This document shows, one piece after another, positions 54,460 through 64,000 of a DNA stretch of 64,000 nucleotides. Origin of the DNA: Pseudevernia furfuracea (lineage: Eukaryota; Ascomycota; Lecanoromycetes; Lecanorales; Parmeliaceae); the NCBI GenBank assembly GCA_022315425.1, contig JAIUPT010000020.1:372001-436000 (forward strand), in the 5' to 3' direction. The notes beneath the pieces were generated by a model. The model did no database searches, was not told where the DNA came from, and was given only the letters and a program-made list of their open reading frames with translations. The position numbers and the translations under genes are program-made. Every line of letters starts with the position of its first letter. The first letter of the stretch is position 1.

Positions 54460-57273
54460 TCAGTGTTCGGAATCGGGCCCCACGTCGGAAACATCTGGAC
54501 CTCCTAGCGCCCCCACCGATGTCCTCGGCTTCTTCTTCCGCGGCTCCTCACTCTGCATCCCCTCACTCTCATCACGAGACCTGACACTCGGCACCAACAC
54601 CGCTTGTGCCACCCTACTTCCACCCGTGGCTCCAAGATCGACTCCCGACCTCATGATCCCACGCGCCTCTTGAACCCGTCTCCCTCCCTTGTATACCCCA
54701 ACGTTCTTCTCACCGGCTAGCTCATCCTCGTAATCGTCCAGATCCTCGGGCAGAGAGCTTTCGTTTCCTCGCTCAGAGCTCAGTTTCAGGCTATTGAGGA
54801 CGTTCTTGGTATCCTTCTCGTTCGCCTTCACTTTCTGAAAAAGCAAACCCTGGCCACCGGCGGCTCCAGCCACCGGAGTGGTAGGGGCGACGACGATCTC
54901 GGAGCTCGGTCCTGCACGCTCGGGGCTGCGGCTCCCCAGCTTTGGACTACCGAAGATGCTCTTGACGCTCTTTCCGTACGCCTTGGGGGCAGGGGTAGGT
55001 GTTCCTGGGCTATCAATGTGAAGATGAGCAGGTGTACCGAGCTGGAAAGGTGTCGTAGGGCGGAAGGAGGCGGAGTCATTTCCACTTGCTGGTGTAGTCG
55101 GGATCGGAGCTGTCTTGCTAGGAGATGGGGTTTTTTGTGATGCTTTAGGCGTGCCGAGAGTGAACACTGCATCGCTCCCCTTCTGATGAAATTCCACAGC
55201 TTTGCTGAAACCTGCATGGCCCTCTGGTTGACTGGGACGCTCCGGCGTCGGAATTAACGACACTTCTTCAGATTCGCTGCCATCAAGGCTAACTGTGCTG
55301 CTGGTTTTACGAGCGAGGTTCGGATGCGATGCTGTCTCTTGCACGTAGTGACCCAGCGCGCTCTGCCCCTTCTGAGTCTTGGCGGTAGGAGAATCAGGCA
55401 GGCGGACTTCAAGACTGCCATTAGAGGCATTGTCAGCATCCATATCGCCGTTGTGCTCAGGCGTGAGTTTGATGTTGACCGTCGCAGGTGTTACAGGGGT
55501 GTCCACTTGGACCTGTTGGGTCGGTTTGATTCGTTGATTCACTGGGGTGCTGAATGCGGTAGTAGGGATGTTGCGACGTGGATAAGCATCTGTGTCAATG
55601 TTGGATTGTGGGATTGCTCGAATCTCGTCAGGAGTAAATGTAGATGGTCCGTCGTTGCGCGCGCTTTCATTAGAGTTATGCAAGTGTTGACGTCGCTTCT
55701 CGCTCACCAATTGAGGTACAACTTCAGAAGACTTATTATTTCCGGTTTCTCTGCTGGAGGTGGGAATGTCATGAAAATTTTCTCGAATCTCGATGTTTTT
55801 CCCGCTCTTATCTTTGCCATGGATAGGGTGAGGTTGCCCCTGGCCCAAGAACTGAGGTGTAGCTTCGGAGGGCTTGTCGTCAACTTTACGCTCCACAGGT
55901 GCGGAGGCTTCTTGGGCACGCTCCACCGACTCGATTGATCTAGTCACCCGTGGCAGTGGAGTCTTATAAGTAGTGTCGACAATTGGAGCGTCCACCACCT
56001 TTTCTGCATCTCGAACTTCAGAAACAGCCAAAGCTGCTGTGAGTTGTGCACCTATGGCCTCGACATTTTGGCCAACGGAAGTCTTTCTCGGAACGGGCTG
56101 TGGAGTGGAAGACCCAGCTGTATCTTGCGGATCGCTGATGCTGGGCATAGGTTTGTCCAAAATCTCCACATGATCGCGGAGGCCAACAAGATCGTAAGGC
56201 CCCTGTCGTCTTCCAGGCCAGTCAAACGCCTTCTGGTCTCCAACCAGCCTAAGCCAAGGACCTTTCCTCTTTGGGGGTCGAAGAGGGGCTATTTCCGCAT
56301 CAAAGGTTGGACAATCACTCGGGCCCATTCCCGTAGAGGCTTTCGCAGTATTTGGAAGGGAGTTGGCAACAGCATATTGTGCATACCCTTCATCCATTGC
56401 AATGCCTGAGTCCTGAAAGATACCTCCCGGTGTAACACCTGGTTCCATGTGAGATTTGCCAGGCAGTGAGACAGTTGTGGTAGCGTTGGCCCCTGGCTCA
56501 TGGAAACCTTCGTCATCGGAGTCGTTGTCGACGGGACGCAGATCAATACCATCACTACCATAGAAATCGTCAAGTTCCTGGTTGATATGAGTACTGTCAA
56601 TCTCGCCATCCACATCCAAGTTCTTTATGGACTCAATATTTTTTCTAGCCTGCTCGAAGTCTATCTCTGCGGCAATGCGCGCTGCCTTTACGGTTGGAAA
56701 CCTCCCTTCGATGGCCCATTTGAACTCTTCCTTCGTGAATCCATAACTGGGATCAGCGGCTAGATCTCGGGCGGCCTGAGAAGCGGCCTTGACCGAGCAT
56801 CCGATCGGGTCATGCTTCCAGAGATTTGCGAGAGCATGCTTCACTTGTGCTCTTAAGTTGATTGAAAGGGCGGAGTCAGGCGGTTCAGAACTATATGAGA
56901 GTAGGAGGTCAATGTTGCCAGGGTAAGGGTAGGGGTTCTGGATGTGCTGAGATTCAAGCAGAAGTTCGAGTTCAGAATTTAGGTTTTCCACAGAATTTGG
57001 CTCTGGTATGAGGGGCTGAACATCGTCGCGGTTCGAGACAGGAGTGGGTTGTCCCGCCCAATCGCCCTGTTCCTTGTTCTTTGATTCTGTCTTTAACGGT
57101 TGTTCATGGGAATTTACTGTCTCTATTAGCTCATCATACTCTATTTTACGGATATTTGACGCTAGCATACCAACAGCAGGCCGGAGGATATCACTGTCAG
57201 TGGCATACTCGAATCTTGGGTCTGGGCACTCGTAGGGCAGTTGTTGGAGAGAAAATCTTCCAGCTGTTGCCAT
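54460..57273 (-). CDS. Large disordered nuclear-type protein, uncharacterised
   Basis: Single frame of 937 residues. Residues about 80-215 are the only likely globular part: LNSELELLLESQHIQNPYPY, then RAQVKHALANLWKHDPIGC, then FTKEEFKWAIEGRFPTVKAA and IDFEQARKNIES. The rest is rich in Ser, Pro, Thr, Glu and Asp, with many SP/TP sites (for example TPTPAPKAYGKS and SPKLGSRSPERAG). A conserved-looking C-terminal block VKANEKDTKNVLNSLKL..ARGIMR precedes EEPRKKKPRTS, a classical monopartite nuclear localisation signal. I do not recognise the family. The architecture (one folded N-terminal region plus a long phospho-site-rich tail with an NLS) suggests a nuclear scaffold or cell-cycle-regulated protein; this is inference. 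It converges on the ceramidase gene. Confidence 0.7.
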   Translation of the reverse strand: MATAGRFSLQQLPYECPDPRFEYATDSDILRPAVGMLASNIRKIEYDELIETVNSHEQPLKTESKNKEQGDWAGQPTPVSNRDDVQPLIPEPNSVENLNSELELLLESQHIQNPYPYPGNIDLLLSYSSEPPDSALSINLRAQVKHALANLWKHDPIGCSVKAASQAARDLAADPSYGFTKEEFKWAIEGRFPTVKAARIAAEIDFEQARKNIESIKNLDVDGEIDSTHINQELDDFYGSDGIDLRPVDNDSDDEGFHEPGANATTTVSLPGKSHMEPGVTPGGIFQDSGIAMDEGYAQYAVANSLPNTAKASTGMGPSDCPTFDAEIAPLRPPKRKGPWLRLVGDQKAFDWPGRRQGPYDLVGLRDHVEILDKPMPSISDPQDTAGSSTPQPVPRKTSVGQNVEAIGAQLTAALAVSEVRDAEKVVDAPIVDTTYKTPLPRVTRSIESVERAQEASAPVERKVDDKPSEATPQFLGQGQPHPIHGKDKSGKNIEIRENFHDIPTSSRETGNNKSSEVVPQLVSEKRRQHLHNSNESARNDGPSTFTPDEIRAIPQSNIDTDAYPRRNIPTTAFSTPVNQRIKPTQQVQVDTPVTPATVNIKLTPEHNGDMDADNASNGSLEVRLPDSPTAKTQKGQSALGHYVQETASHPNLARKTSSTVSLDGSESEEVSLIPTPERPSQPEGHAGFSKAVEFHQKGSDAVFTLGTPKASQKTPSPSKTAPIPTTPASGNDSASFRPTTPFQLGTPAHLHIDSPGTPTPAPKAYGKSVKSIFGSPKLGSRSPERAGPSSEIVVAPTTPVAGAAGGQGLLFQKVKANEKDTKNVLNSLKLSSERGNESSLPEDLDDYEDELAGEKNVGVYKGGRRVQEARGIMRSGVDLGATGGSRVAQAVLVPSVRSRDESEGMQSEEPRKKKPRTSVGALGGPDVSDVGPDSEH

Positions 57274-59607
57274 CAGTCACTGACTAAGGAGTTTTTTTGG
57301 GAGAGAGATTACCGGCTTCAGATATCAAAGCATTACCGATGTGTTGGTTGCTCATATTGAGCAAGCGGAGCGACGAGAAGATACGCCAGTCTAGCAAGAG
57401 CCAGTTATTGGTTGATTGAACTCAAAGAGGTATCTAAATGTCGGATGGTGGAAGGTATGGATATTGACTATGTTGCAAAGCACGCCGAGGAATAAGTTGT
57501 TGAGCGAATGTGAGCGTGTGTCTTACCAGAAGTGGCGAAGTCAAAGGTCGTGATTTTGTGTGAAGTCTTTGCCGAAGTCAACACTTCAGCTTGAGTTTGA
57601 GCCAGCTCGCATTCACTTCTTCCTGTGGAGAATCGAGCATGAAATTGCCACCAAAAGTTTTCATCCTTGTCCGGAAATTACATCTTTAATCAACACAGGC
57701 TGGATCTGTTTCTCAAAACCTCGTCATGTTCAAATGTCTACAAAATCAAGGCACCAATGCAGTATCCTCCAAGCAATTATTTTCATTCTTCATCAGCTGA
57801 TATACTCCAATTTTTAGCACCAAGCATCAAGGCATTGTTGCTCTTTCAATTTGTAGAGTCTATGAAACTGAAGGTGCCCTACCATCTGCGGATTCATTCT
57901 CTTTGTCAACAAGGCTTACTTGAATTCTTGGCACATAGAACAAGGTCTGGCCACTCGCTGATAATAGCTGCCATGAAGAAACTGCGAACTGGCAGAGGCT
58001 AATACTTCGGTCTTCAGAATGGTATCGCATTGTTGACAGCTCCACCAGAATCCACTGGAGCAGCGAGCATCCTGATTTCATGAAGTCAGCTGATCTCTTC
58101 CACACACCGCAGTATTTTCGCATACCTCTTCCCAGTATCAGACAGGCAGCAACCGCAAAGCAAAGACCCTGGCCAGCAAATTACCTGAATTATCTTCAGT
58201 CAAGGGTCATGGAAGAAATCTTGAGATGAAGCGTACGGCAGCAATGATAGTGGTCGCAAACCCTGAATCATATCAGTTGGGAATCTTTCTGCTCGCGCAA
58301 TTGGACACCCACCCAGTGTAGGCCCTACGATCTTGCAATGGCAGGGGTTTTGATCGGTTCCGCATTCTACGCAGATTTCAGAGTCAGCATTGCGTGTTCG
58401 ATGCCGGAAAAGGAGTTGTTAGATGGGTCTCCGGAGTAGGAAGATCCGTCTGCTCCCGAGACATGTCTTATGACTCAATTTCAATACCGAACATGAAAGA
58501 AAGATCATGTCAGAAAAGTACGTACGGAAGCATACAAAGGGGATTGGGAAGCAATCCATTGTCTCTAGGATGCAATTGGCGAAGCTTGAAGTTGGATACA
58601 GGTTGTACAGACAAGACTAGATGATAGAGAAGCTATAGGTTTCTAGGTGCCAGGGAGCGAAGGCAAAGATTGAGAGATGTTTCTCTCTCACTTCCATCTC
58701 TGATGAGAATCATGGAAGTCAATTAAGCTTTCACGCTTTTCCAAGTGCCAAGGAGTGACGTGAAGATCTACTCTACGTACTCTAGCCGATAGCCGCTCTT
58801 TCCATAGGTAAGGTACTTACCTTATTCTTGGCATCCTTTGCTCCATCTAAAGTACTAGTCTGAGCTTGGCCCCACCGGCCACGAGGTGGGTCTGAGTAGG
58901 AAACCCTGCCAAGCCTGAAATTTTTGGTGTGTTGCCCGATATGAGATATTCACCCCTGCGTACATATCTTTAAGGCCGCCCCCTTGGTTTCTCTCAAGGG
59001 GAAACAGTGGAGAGAGTCCCCCAAAAGCGTGGTTCAGATGTGCCCCGGAGTGGCTTACTTTAAGCTAGTTTAGTAATCTATCTAGGGCGGAATTCCCTCA
59101 ACTGGGCCTTTGATGCCTGTGAAAGCCGCGCGGTAACTCGTACTCTAGGGTGTCCAGTATGACTTTGTCAATCAATCAATCAATCAGTCAATCAATTAGC
59201 AAGTACTAGATACTTCTTTTCCTACTCGGGCTACGTCTGCGCAGCCCCCGAAAGCGAACGAAAAAGAAATTACGCTTGGGAGATCCCTCGGGGTAATTGT
59301 CCGCCAATGCGAAGAAGCTTCAAGGAGAATCAGATCCTAAGCGGATTATAAGCTCGAATGCATCCGAACCCTGCAGGGCGCCGGACTCCAGCTGCTTCCG
59401 ACCCCCGTAGAACATCGAGACGAAATTACTCTCCACCTCCGAAGAGCGCCGTGTAAAACAGAATGGTATATGGAAGATTCCCAATGCCTTGTCCCATTTT
59501 TCGTCCCCTTGACCTGGACTTCAATTGAAAGAGCCTCAATCCTTTTTCTACCTCATCTCGCCTTCTCGCCTTCTCGCCCAGAAGGCAAACTCCCTACCCT
59601 CCCCAGA
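57274..59607. other. Gene-free stretch, about 2.3 kb
   Basis: No convincing gene on either strand. Contents: the upstream region of the 937-residue protein; a CAAT-type tetranucleotide run at 59167-59197; and, just before the oxidoreductase ATG, a C/T-rich leader with CTCGCCTTCTCGCC twin repeats (59559-59578). An upstream in-frame ATG at 59470 could lengthen the next protein. Confidence 0.5.
59167..59197. repeat. (TCAA)n microsatellite
   Basis: About seven TCAA units with one G interruption, in the spacer upstream of the oxidoreductase gene. Confidence 0.9.
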
Positions 59608-60892
59608 ATGGCACCAATCCGACTTGGCATCATCGGTCTCTCGGCAGACCCAAAAGCATGGGCATGCTTAGCACACGTCCTCCCACTCAAGTCCGCTCCT
59701 CTGTCGGAGAAATATTCAATCACAGCGGTCGCAACCTCTTCGGAGAAATCAGCCAAAGCTGCCGCCGAAACCCACCACATCCCCGTGGAGCGCGCGTATC
59801 ACAGCGCTGAAGACATTGCCAATAGTCCAGAGGTCGACATGGTTGTCGTTTCGGTCAAGTTACCGATGCACAAAGAATTGACCATTCCCATTCTGGACGC
59901 AAAGAAAGATGTCTTCGTGGAATGGCCACTGGGTAACGGACTTCAAGAAGCCGAAGAGCTTGCAGCGTTGGCGAAAAAACAAGGCGTAAAGACTGTAGTC
60001 GGGTTGCAAGCCAGAAATTTACCCATCGTCTTGAAGGTACCTACTTCTTTCACCAAACTTATGATGTCGTCAAGTAAGGCTTAATGTTCGTCCATAGGCC
60101 AAAGAGATCATTGAATCAGGCGTTTTGGGCCGTGTGACCACCACACATGTCTTCACCTCTAGCAGCAGGGTTCTCAAATATCCTGAAAAAGGGCGCTACA
60201 TTAATCACAAACCGAGCGCTCCGTCTACCAATTTCATTCCTTGCTTGCCTCTTAGTTCGCAAATCCAACGAGACGGAGAGGAATAGCTAAGCAAGCCCTA
60301 CTTAGGAGCCAACATGATTTCTATAGCCACAGCCCACCTGCTAGATCCCCTTTGCGTCCTTCTAGGCGAGTTCAAGTCCCTAAATGCTACGACAGTCACC
60401 ACCTACCCCACAATCCAGTTCACCAAAGATGATGGGACCAAAATGGCCCCGGAGCCGCGCCAATTCGCAGATTCCATCGCCATCCAAGGAGTTCTTGAGA
60501 GTGGCATTACTGTCAGCTTCACGAACGTGTACACCACTGAAGCAACCCCGGACAACCTCGAATGGATCATTTCCGGTGAAGAAGGCTCCCTGAAGTTTAC
60601 CGGAGCGAGCTCCTTTCTGGCATTCAGCCCACCGACGTTGTATCTCTACAAACCGATCGAGGCAGAGGAACCAAGAATGAAGAACGTGTACAAGCCTGCT
60701 GAAGGAGGGACGTGGCAGGAGGTGGATGTAGGAACCCCGACACCAGCATTTGGCGGCATCGGCCCAGTTTATGAAGCCTTTGCTTCTGGTAAGGAAGGGA
60801 ATTATGTGGATTTCGATGAAGCTGTCAAGAGGCACAAGATGGTCGAAGCCATCTATCGTAGCGCTGAGAAAGGGACTCGGGAGACCTATTGA
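59608..60892 (+). CDS. Gal80-like Gfo/Idh/MocA-family oxidoreductase
   Basis: Model: 59608-60036, 60098-60254, 60306-60892, giving 390 residues. Intron 1 (60037-60097, GTACCT..CATAG) joins NLPIVLK to AKEIIESGVLGRVTT. Intron 2 is less certain: the GT..AG choice 60255-60305 leaves a 13-residue insert (APSTNFIPCLPLR), while a GC donor near 60216 would give a tighter join to ANMISIATAHLLD. The Rossmann fold begins MAPIRLGIIGLSADPKAWAC. The segment VFVEWPLGNGLQEAEELAAL and the C-terminal DEAVKRHKMVEAIYRSAEKG resemble yeast Gal80. The EKP-type catalytic Lys of active dehydrogenases is Trp here (EWP), as in Gal80, so a sensor or regulatory role is as likely as catalysis. It is 399 bp from the FAS-beta-like gene, convergent. 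Confidence 0.82.
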
Positions 60893-61290
60893 TCCTTTTG
60901 TTGTTTCGGGTGATATGAGAATGATTAAGCTCGTTGTGGTTAGTTTATCTTCGTCAAGCCTCTTCATCTGCTGCTCTTCCAGATTGAGGTTTTTGAGTTC
61001 AAGGTAGTGACCAATATACCTCGCGTGTTGATAAATATAGCGAACAGCACATGAGAGAGTTCATTTTCACTACACAAAATCACTTGATAAATTGTGCTCC
61101 TGGACCTGTGGGGTATGGAAATATAAGGTAGGGTAAGACATTATTTTACCCGCAACATAGCTAGCATACTGGTCGCTGAAAGTGAAATCTTTCCTGTCTG
61201 ACTCGAACAGTCGCGCAACAAAATCAGGGACCCCCTCGCATACTTGACTCTTTCAAATTCTAAATTTGGTACTGCTGATTTCTTCTCCCT
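60893..61290. other. Convergent 3' spacer
   Basis: 398 bp between the oxidoreductase and FAS-beta-like stops. AT-rich, with no gene. Confidence 0.5.
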
Positions 61291-64000
61291 TCACTGCCAT
61301 TCCGAAGGGTTAGCTGATCCTGAAATACATGGCTCCTCTCTAACAATCTACTCACTTTGCCCAAGATCTTGCCGATCTCCTCGCTCCCGGTCAATTTCCA
61401 CACCTCCTCGAAATAAGCTCGCGAAATTTCAAATGGCATTCCCGTTAGATTGGGAATGAATTTCCCAATAAGCTGCTTCGGATCTACCTTCTCTCTCCTG
61501 ATGAACTGTGAAAGAAGACTGCGAAAGGGCCGAACCCCGGACCGTAAAAATGTGCTATGGAATGGCACATCGATGCCGTGGAGCGGTACTGCGGCGACAC
61601 CGCGGGTGAGGGTGATGGGTAGGTGTTTTGAGGCTGTCGTGGCGGCGCTGGCGCGGATCAGGGGTAGAAGGGAGGAAGAAGGCGATTCATGGAGATGATT
61701 CGTTACCGAGGTTAGGGTATCAAGGGCGCGGAGCTGAGGAGCTGTCAGTGGAAGATGAAGAGCAGGCGTTTGTAAGCGGGAGCGTTACATCACCGGTACA
61801 AGTTTATTGCTGATTCTCGATGTTGAGGTTCACGATTTCAAGGAGCCAGCTCGTCTCATCTTGGATGGCCTGGACTACGTGGCGCAGAGACTGTTCATCG
61901 AAGCCTGCTTGTATCGTCAGAACCTGCATCTGAATGGAAAAGCCCCGAGAAGAAACGACGTACTCGGCGACACTCGGCTGGGGTTCAACGCGCACATAGC
62001 GTAGTTGGTCCTGCCGGTCTCGTCACGCTCGACTGAGAGCTGCATGGTCAAGCCTCGATAGAACACCAACGTGATGAGATCTTCGATACTCATGCATTCA
62101 CAGAAGGCGGAAAATGCTGCGTATTCACCCAACGAGTGCCCGGCGAAAGTACTGCCGTCCGGGATCAGGCTCCTTGCTCTGAGCGCGGCAAAGCTTGCCT
62201 TTGCCATCAACATTAGCGCTGGTTGAGCGAATTGCGTCGAGTACAGTAGCCCATGCGGAGCGCGATGCGTATACGACTCGGTGTTCTCGTCGAGCTCTTT
62301 GAAGAGCCTTTGCGGGCTCACTTCTCCGTTCGCTCCGCTACTCTCTACTGTGATAGACATGTATTTCTCGCGGATAGCTCTTCCGCGCGGACCTCCAAAG
62401 CGGATCGTGAGCTCCTTCGGGTTCTCCCTCACGATTCTAAGGATAGAGAAGCCTGTAAATGTATCAGAAAACGCGCCGGCATCAAGTGGGTGTGAGACGG
62501 GTATATCGACGGACCAAAAACGTCCATCAAATGTGCGTCGGCACGATCCCAAACATCTCTAGCGATCTCGTTCTGAGCATATAGTTCCATCCCCATTCCC
62601 TGGTGCTGACTGCCTTGGCCAGTGAAGATGTACGCTGAAACTGGCTGTTCCACCTCTGCTTCTCCTAGCAACACCTGTTCGGCACCCACGGTTGCTTCCA
62701 CTTTCACTATCTTGCGGCCTGCAACCATGCCGACGTGCCACAACCTCACTGCAATTTGGTCATTTGGCAACACCATTCCGACAAAAGAACAGTCGAATCT
62801 CCTCACCCGCTCAACATCGTTGTCAGCTGCCCATATCTCAACAAGACCCCGCACAGCAGCGCTTATGTACATGCCATGAGTTATGTTGCCTTCAAGGGCC
62901 ACGTACTTAGCGAAGATGCGGGAAACGTGAATCGGGTTGTGGTCGCTGGAGACTTGGGCATAGAGCTCGTTAGATGCCGGTGCCCCGATCAATAAAGGTA
63001 TCTGTCCGCTTAAAAGAATGCTATGGTCGAAAATGTGTGGCTTCTCCGTAGGAGAGCCATGATGCTCGAGGTAATCGATCACAGGGTTTCCTTGAGACCT
63101 CCCAGCTCTATATTCCACTGTAGCCAGTTCTCGATTTTCTCCAGTTGAAGATTGGAAGAGTACAACGCCGGTGGTCTCGATATCGCTGATCGAATCTTTG
63201 CTTCCGAAGTGGATGACGCTTTCCAGACGGAATGTCAAGGCCTTGTGAAGTAGGTCTACCTTGGGGTCATGCGGATGAAACCAAGATCGAGAGATGAGCC
63301 GGTTCACGTCTGTTGCTGACTGCAAATGTAAGGTCATTTGGACGTCACGCTTGCGCTGGAAGGTGTTCTCGTAGTCTGAATAACTGCCTCGATATAGATA
63401 TTGAGCGTTTACCTTCATGATGGGGATGCCCTCACGTGTGATGGTCCCAATGACCTCGACTCTCTTGCCTGAGTCTTGAATGAGGATTGATTCAACACGT
63501 GAGCTGGACTCCAAAACATTCCCAAGCTTCAGCGGACTGGCATTGGGGAGCATTTGCAAGCCGCTGGATAGATGAACAAGCTTGGAAAGGTCACCATCCA
63601 TGGCTTTGAGAAAGAGAGGTTTTGTCATGGCTTTCCATGCAACCCTGAAGGCGTAATCCATGGGAGCGTATGTTTTGCCGGCATCACCATTTCTCACAAC
63701 ATAGGCTTCGCCGTGGTTTCCAATGGCATTCACAAAATCGGCAACTGCTCGCCGGTCTACTACGAAACTCTCTTCCTCGAAGGTGTCCGTCAGAGCGCCA
63801 TCAAGAGCGGCCTTGTCATCTCGGCTCCCGAACTGCAACTCGTAGTAGAAAGCTCTTATGCGTTCATTGCGCTCCTCCATGACCTCGCGGATAGGACCAT
63901 ACCCTGCATCGGAATGGTAGCTGAACAGAAGACGCAAGCCGACATCCTCTCCCATCGGGACCCGTCTCTCAAAAATAGTGAGGACGATGTCTTGATCACT
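61291..64000 (-). pseudogene. Fatty acid synthase beta-subunit-like gene, 3' half, with an in-frame TAA
   Basis: Exons: 62515 to beyond 64000, 61964-62452, 61789-61907, 61356-61733, 61291-61293. Introns: 62453-62514, 61908-61963, 61734-61788, 61294-61355. The 5' half (acetyl transferase, enoyl reductase) is outside the window. Visible here are the dehydratase hot-dog motif SSDHNPIHVSRIFAKY with THGMYISAAVRGLVE, and the malonyl/palmitoyl transferase: AYIFTGQGSQHQGMGMELY, FAGHSLGEYAAFS (nucleophile Ser), CALNPSRVSP+TGFDEQSLR and HGIDVPFHSTFLRSGVRPF (catalytic His). Every splice restores family sequence. At 61804-61806, a TAA replaces the conserved Tyr after NIENQQ; the reading TCTGD+LRALDTLT continues normally beyond it. 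It would truncate the transferase before its His. The short linker after LRALDTLT is unlike primary FAS and closer to secondary-metabolism FAS-beta proteins, but that is a guess. Confidence 0.8.

Noticed and set aside
55324..55938. 204-codon plus-strand frame
   Set aside because: Antisense to the well-preserved 937-residue protein; its composition reflects the complementary strand.
1..64000. CRISPR arrays, bacterial operons or prophage
   Set aside because: The window has spliceosomal introns and fungal gene families throughout. The only regular repeats are microsatellites and one 90-bp tandem duplication.

Overview
The window is nuclear DNA of a filamentous ascomycete (Pezizomycotina). Genes lie on both strands and are cut by short spliceosomal introns, mostly 48-70 nt with GT..AG ends and CTRAY-like branch sites. 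The recognisable proteins are fungal: a class III-type chitin synthase, a PKA regulatory subunit, SEC24, neutral ceramidase, mitochondrial uL22, an SPF27 splicing factor, a MOT1-type molybdate transporter, a DUF7330-like protein and a fungal N-domain/ankyrin protein. The class within Pezizomycotina cannot be fixed from this sequence; I did not see extensive RIP.

Layout. 0-2 kb: the tail of a proline-rich protein and a three-exon TMEM234-like membrane protein. 2.5-7.3 kb: a tandem minus-strand family in progressive decay: an intact CCCH-finger protein, a two-exon paralog that has lost the finger, and a frameshifted third copy. 7.2-14.3 kb: gene-poor, with microsatellites and a broken alpha/beta hydrolase. 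14.3-16.7 kb: a five-exon gene whose 5' exon-intron units look duplicated, followed by a Ty3/gypsy integrase relic. 16.9-24.2 kb: housekeeping block (MRPL22, molybdate transporter, chitin synthase, low-molecular-weight phosphatase). 24.2-32.6 kb: sparse accessory DNA with relics (caspase/NACHT-type C-terminal fragment, ABC transporter tail) and two probably real genes. 32.6-38 kb: ankyrin protein with an in-frame TAA, a small secreted Cys-rich protein and a stand-alone trehalose-phosphatase domain. 38.5-57.3 kb: dense housekeeping block (mitochondrial non-canonical poly(A) polymerase, PKA-R, SPF27, Mdg1/Crp1-like protein, SEC24, ceramidase, a large disordered protein). 57.3-64 kb: a long spacer, a Gal80-like oxidoreductase, and the 3' half of a fatty-acid-synthase-beta-like gene running off the right edge.

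The genes do not form one pathway. Several housekeeping pairs are divergent over short spacers (MRPL22/MOT1, chitin synthase/LMW-PTP, TPP/poly(A) polymerase, SEC24/ceramidase), so shared promoters are likely. The unusual material is in the accessory stretches: the decaying CCCH-family tandem array, the exon-intron duplication, and three otherwise well-preserved genes each carrying one disabling change: an in-frame TAA that coincides with a possible in-frame 84-nt intron in the ankyrin gene, a one-base frameshift at a C-run in the poly(A) polymerase, and a TAA inside the last domain of the FAS-beta-like gene. All gene structures were deduced by eye from frame, splice sites and family conservation; none is supported by transcript data.
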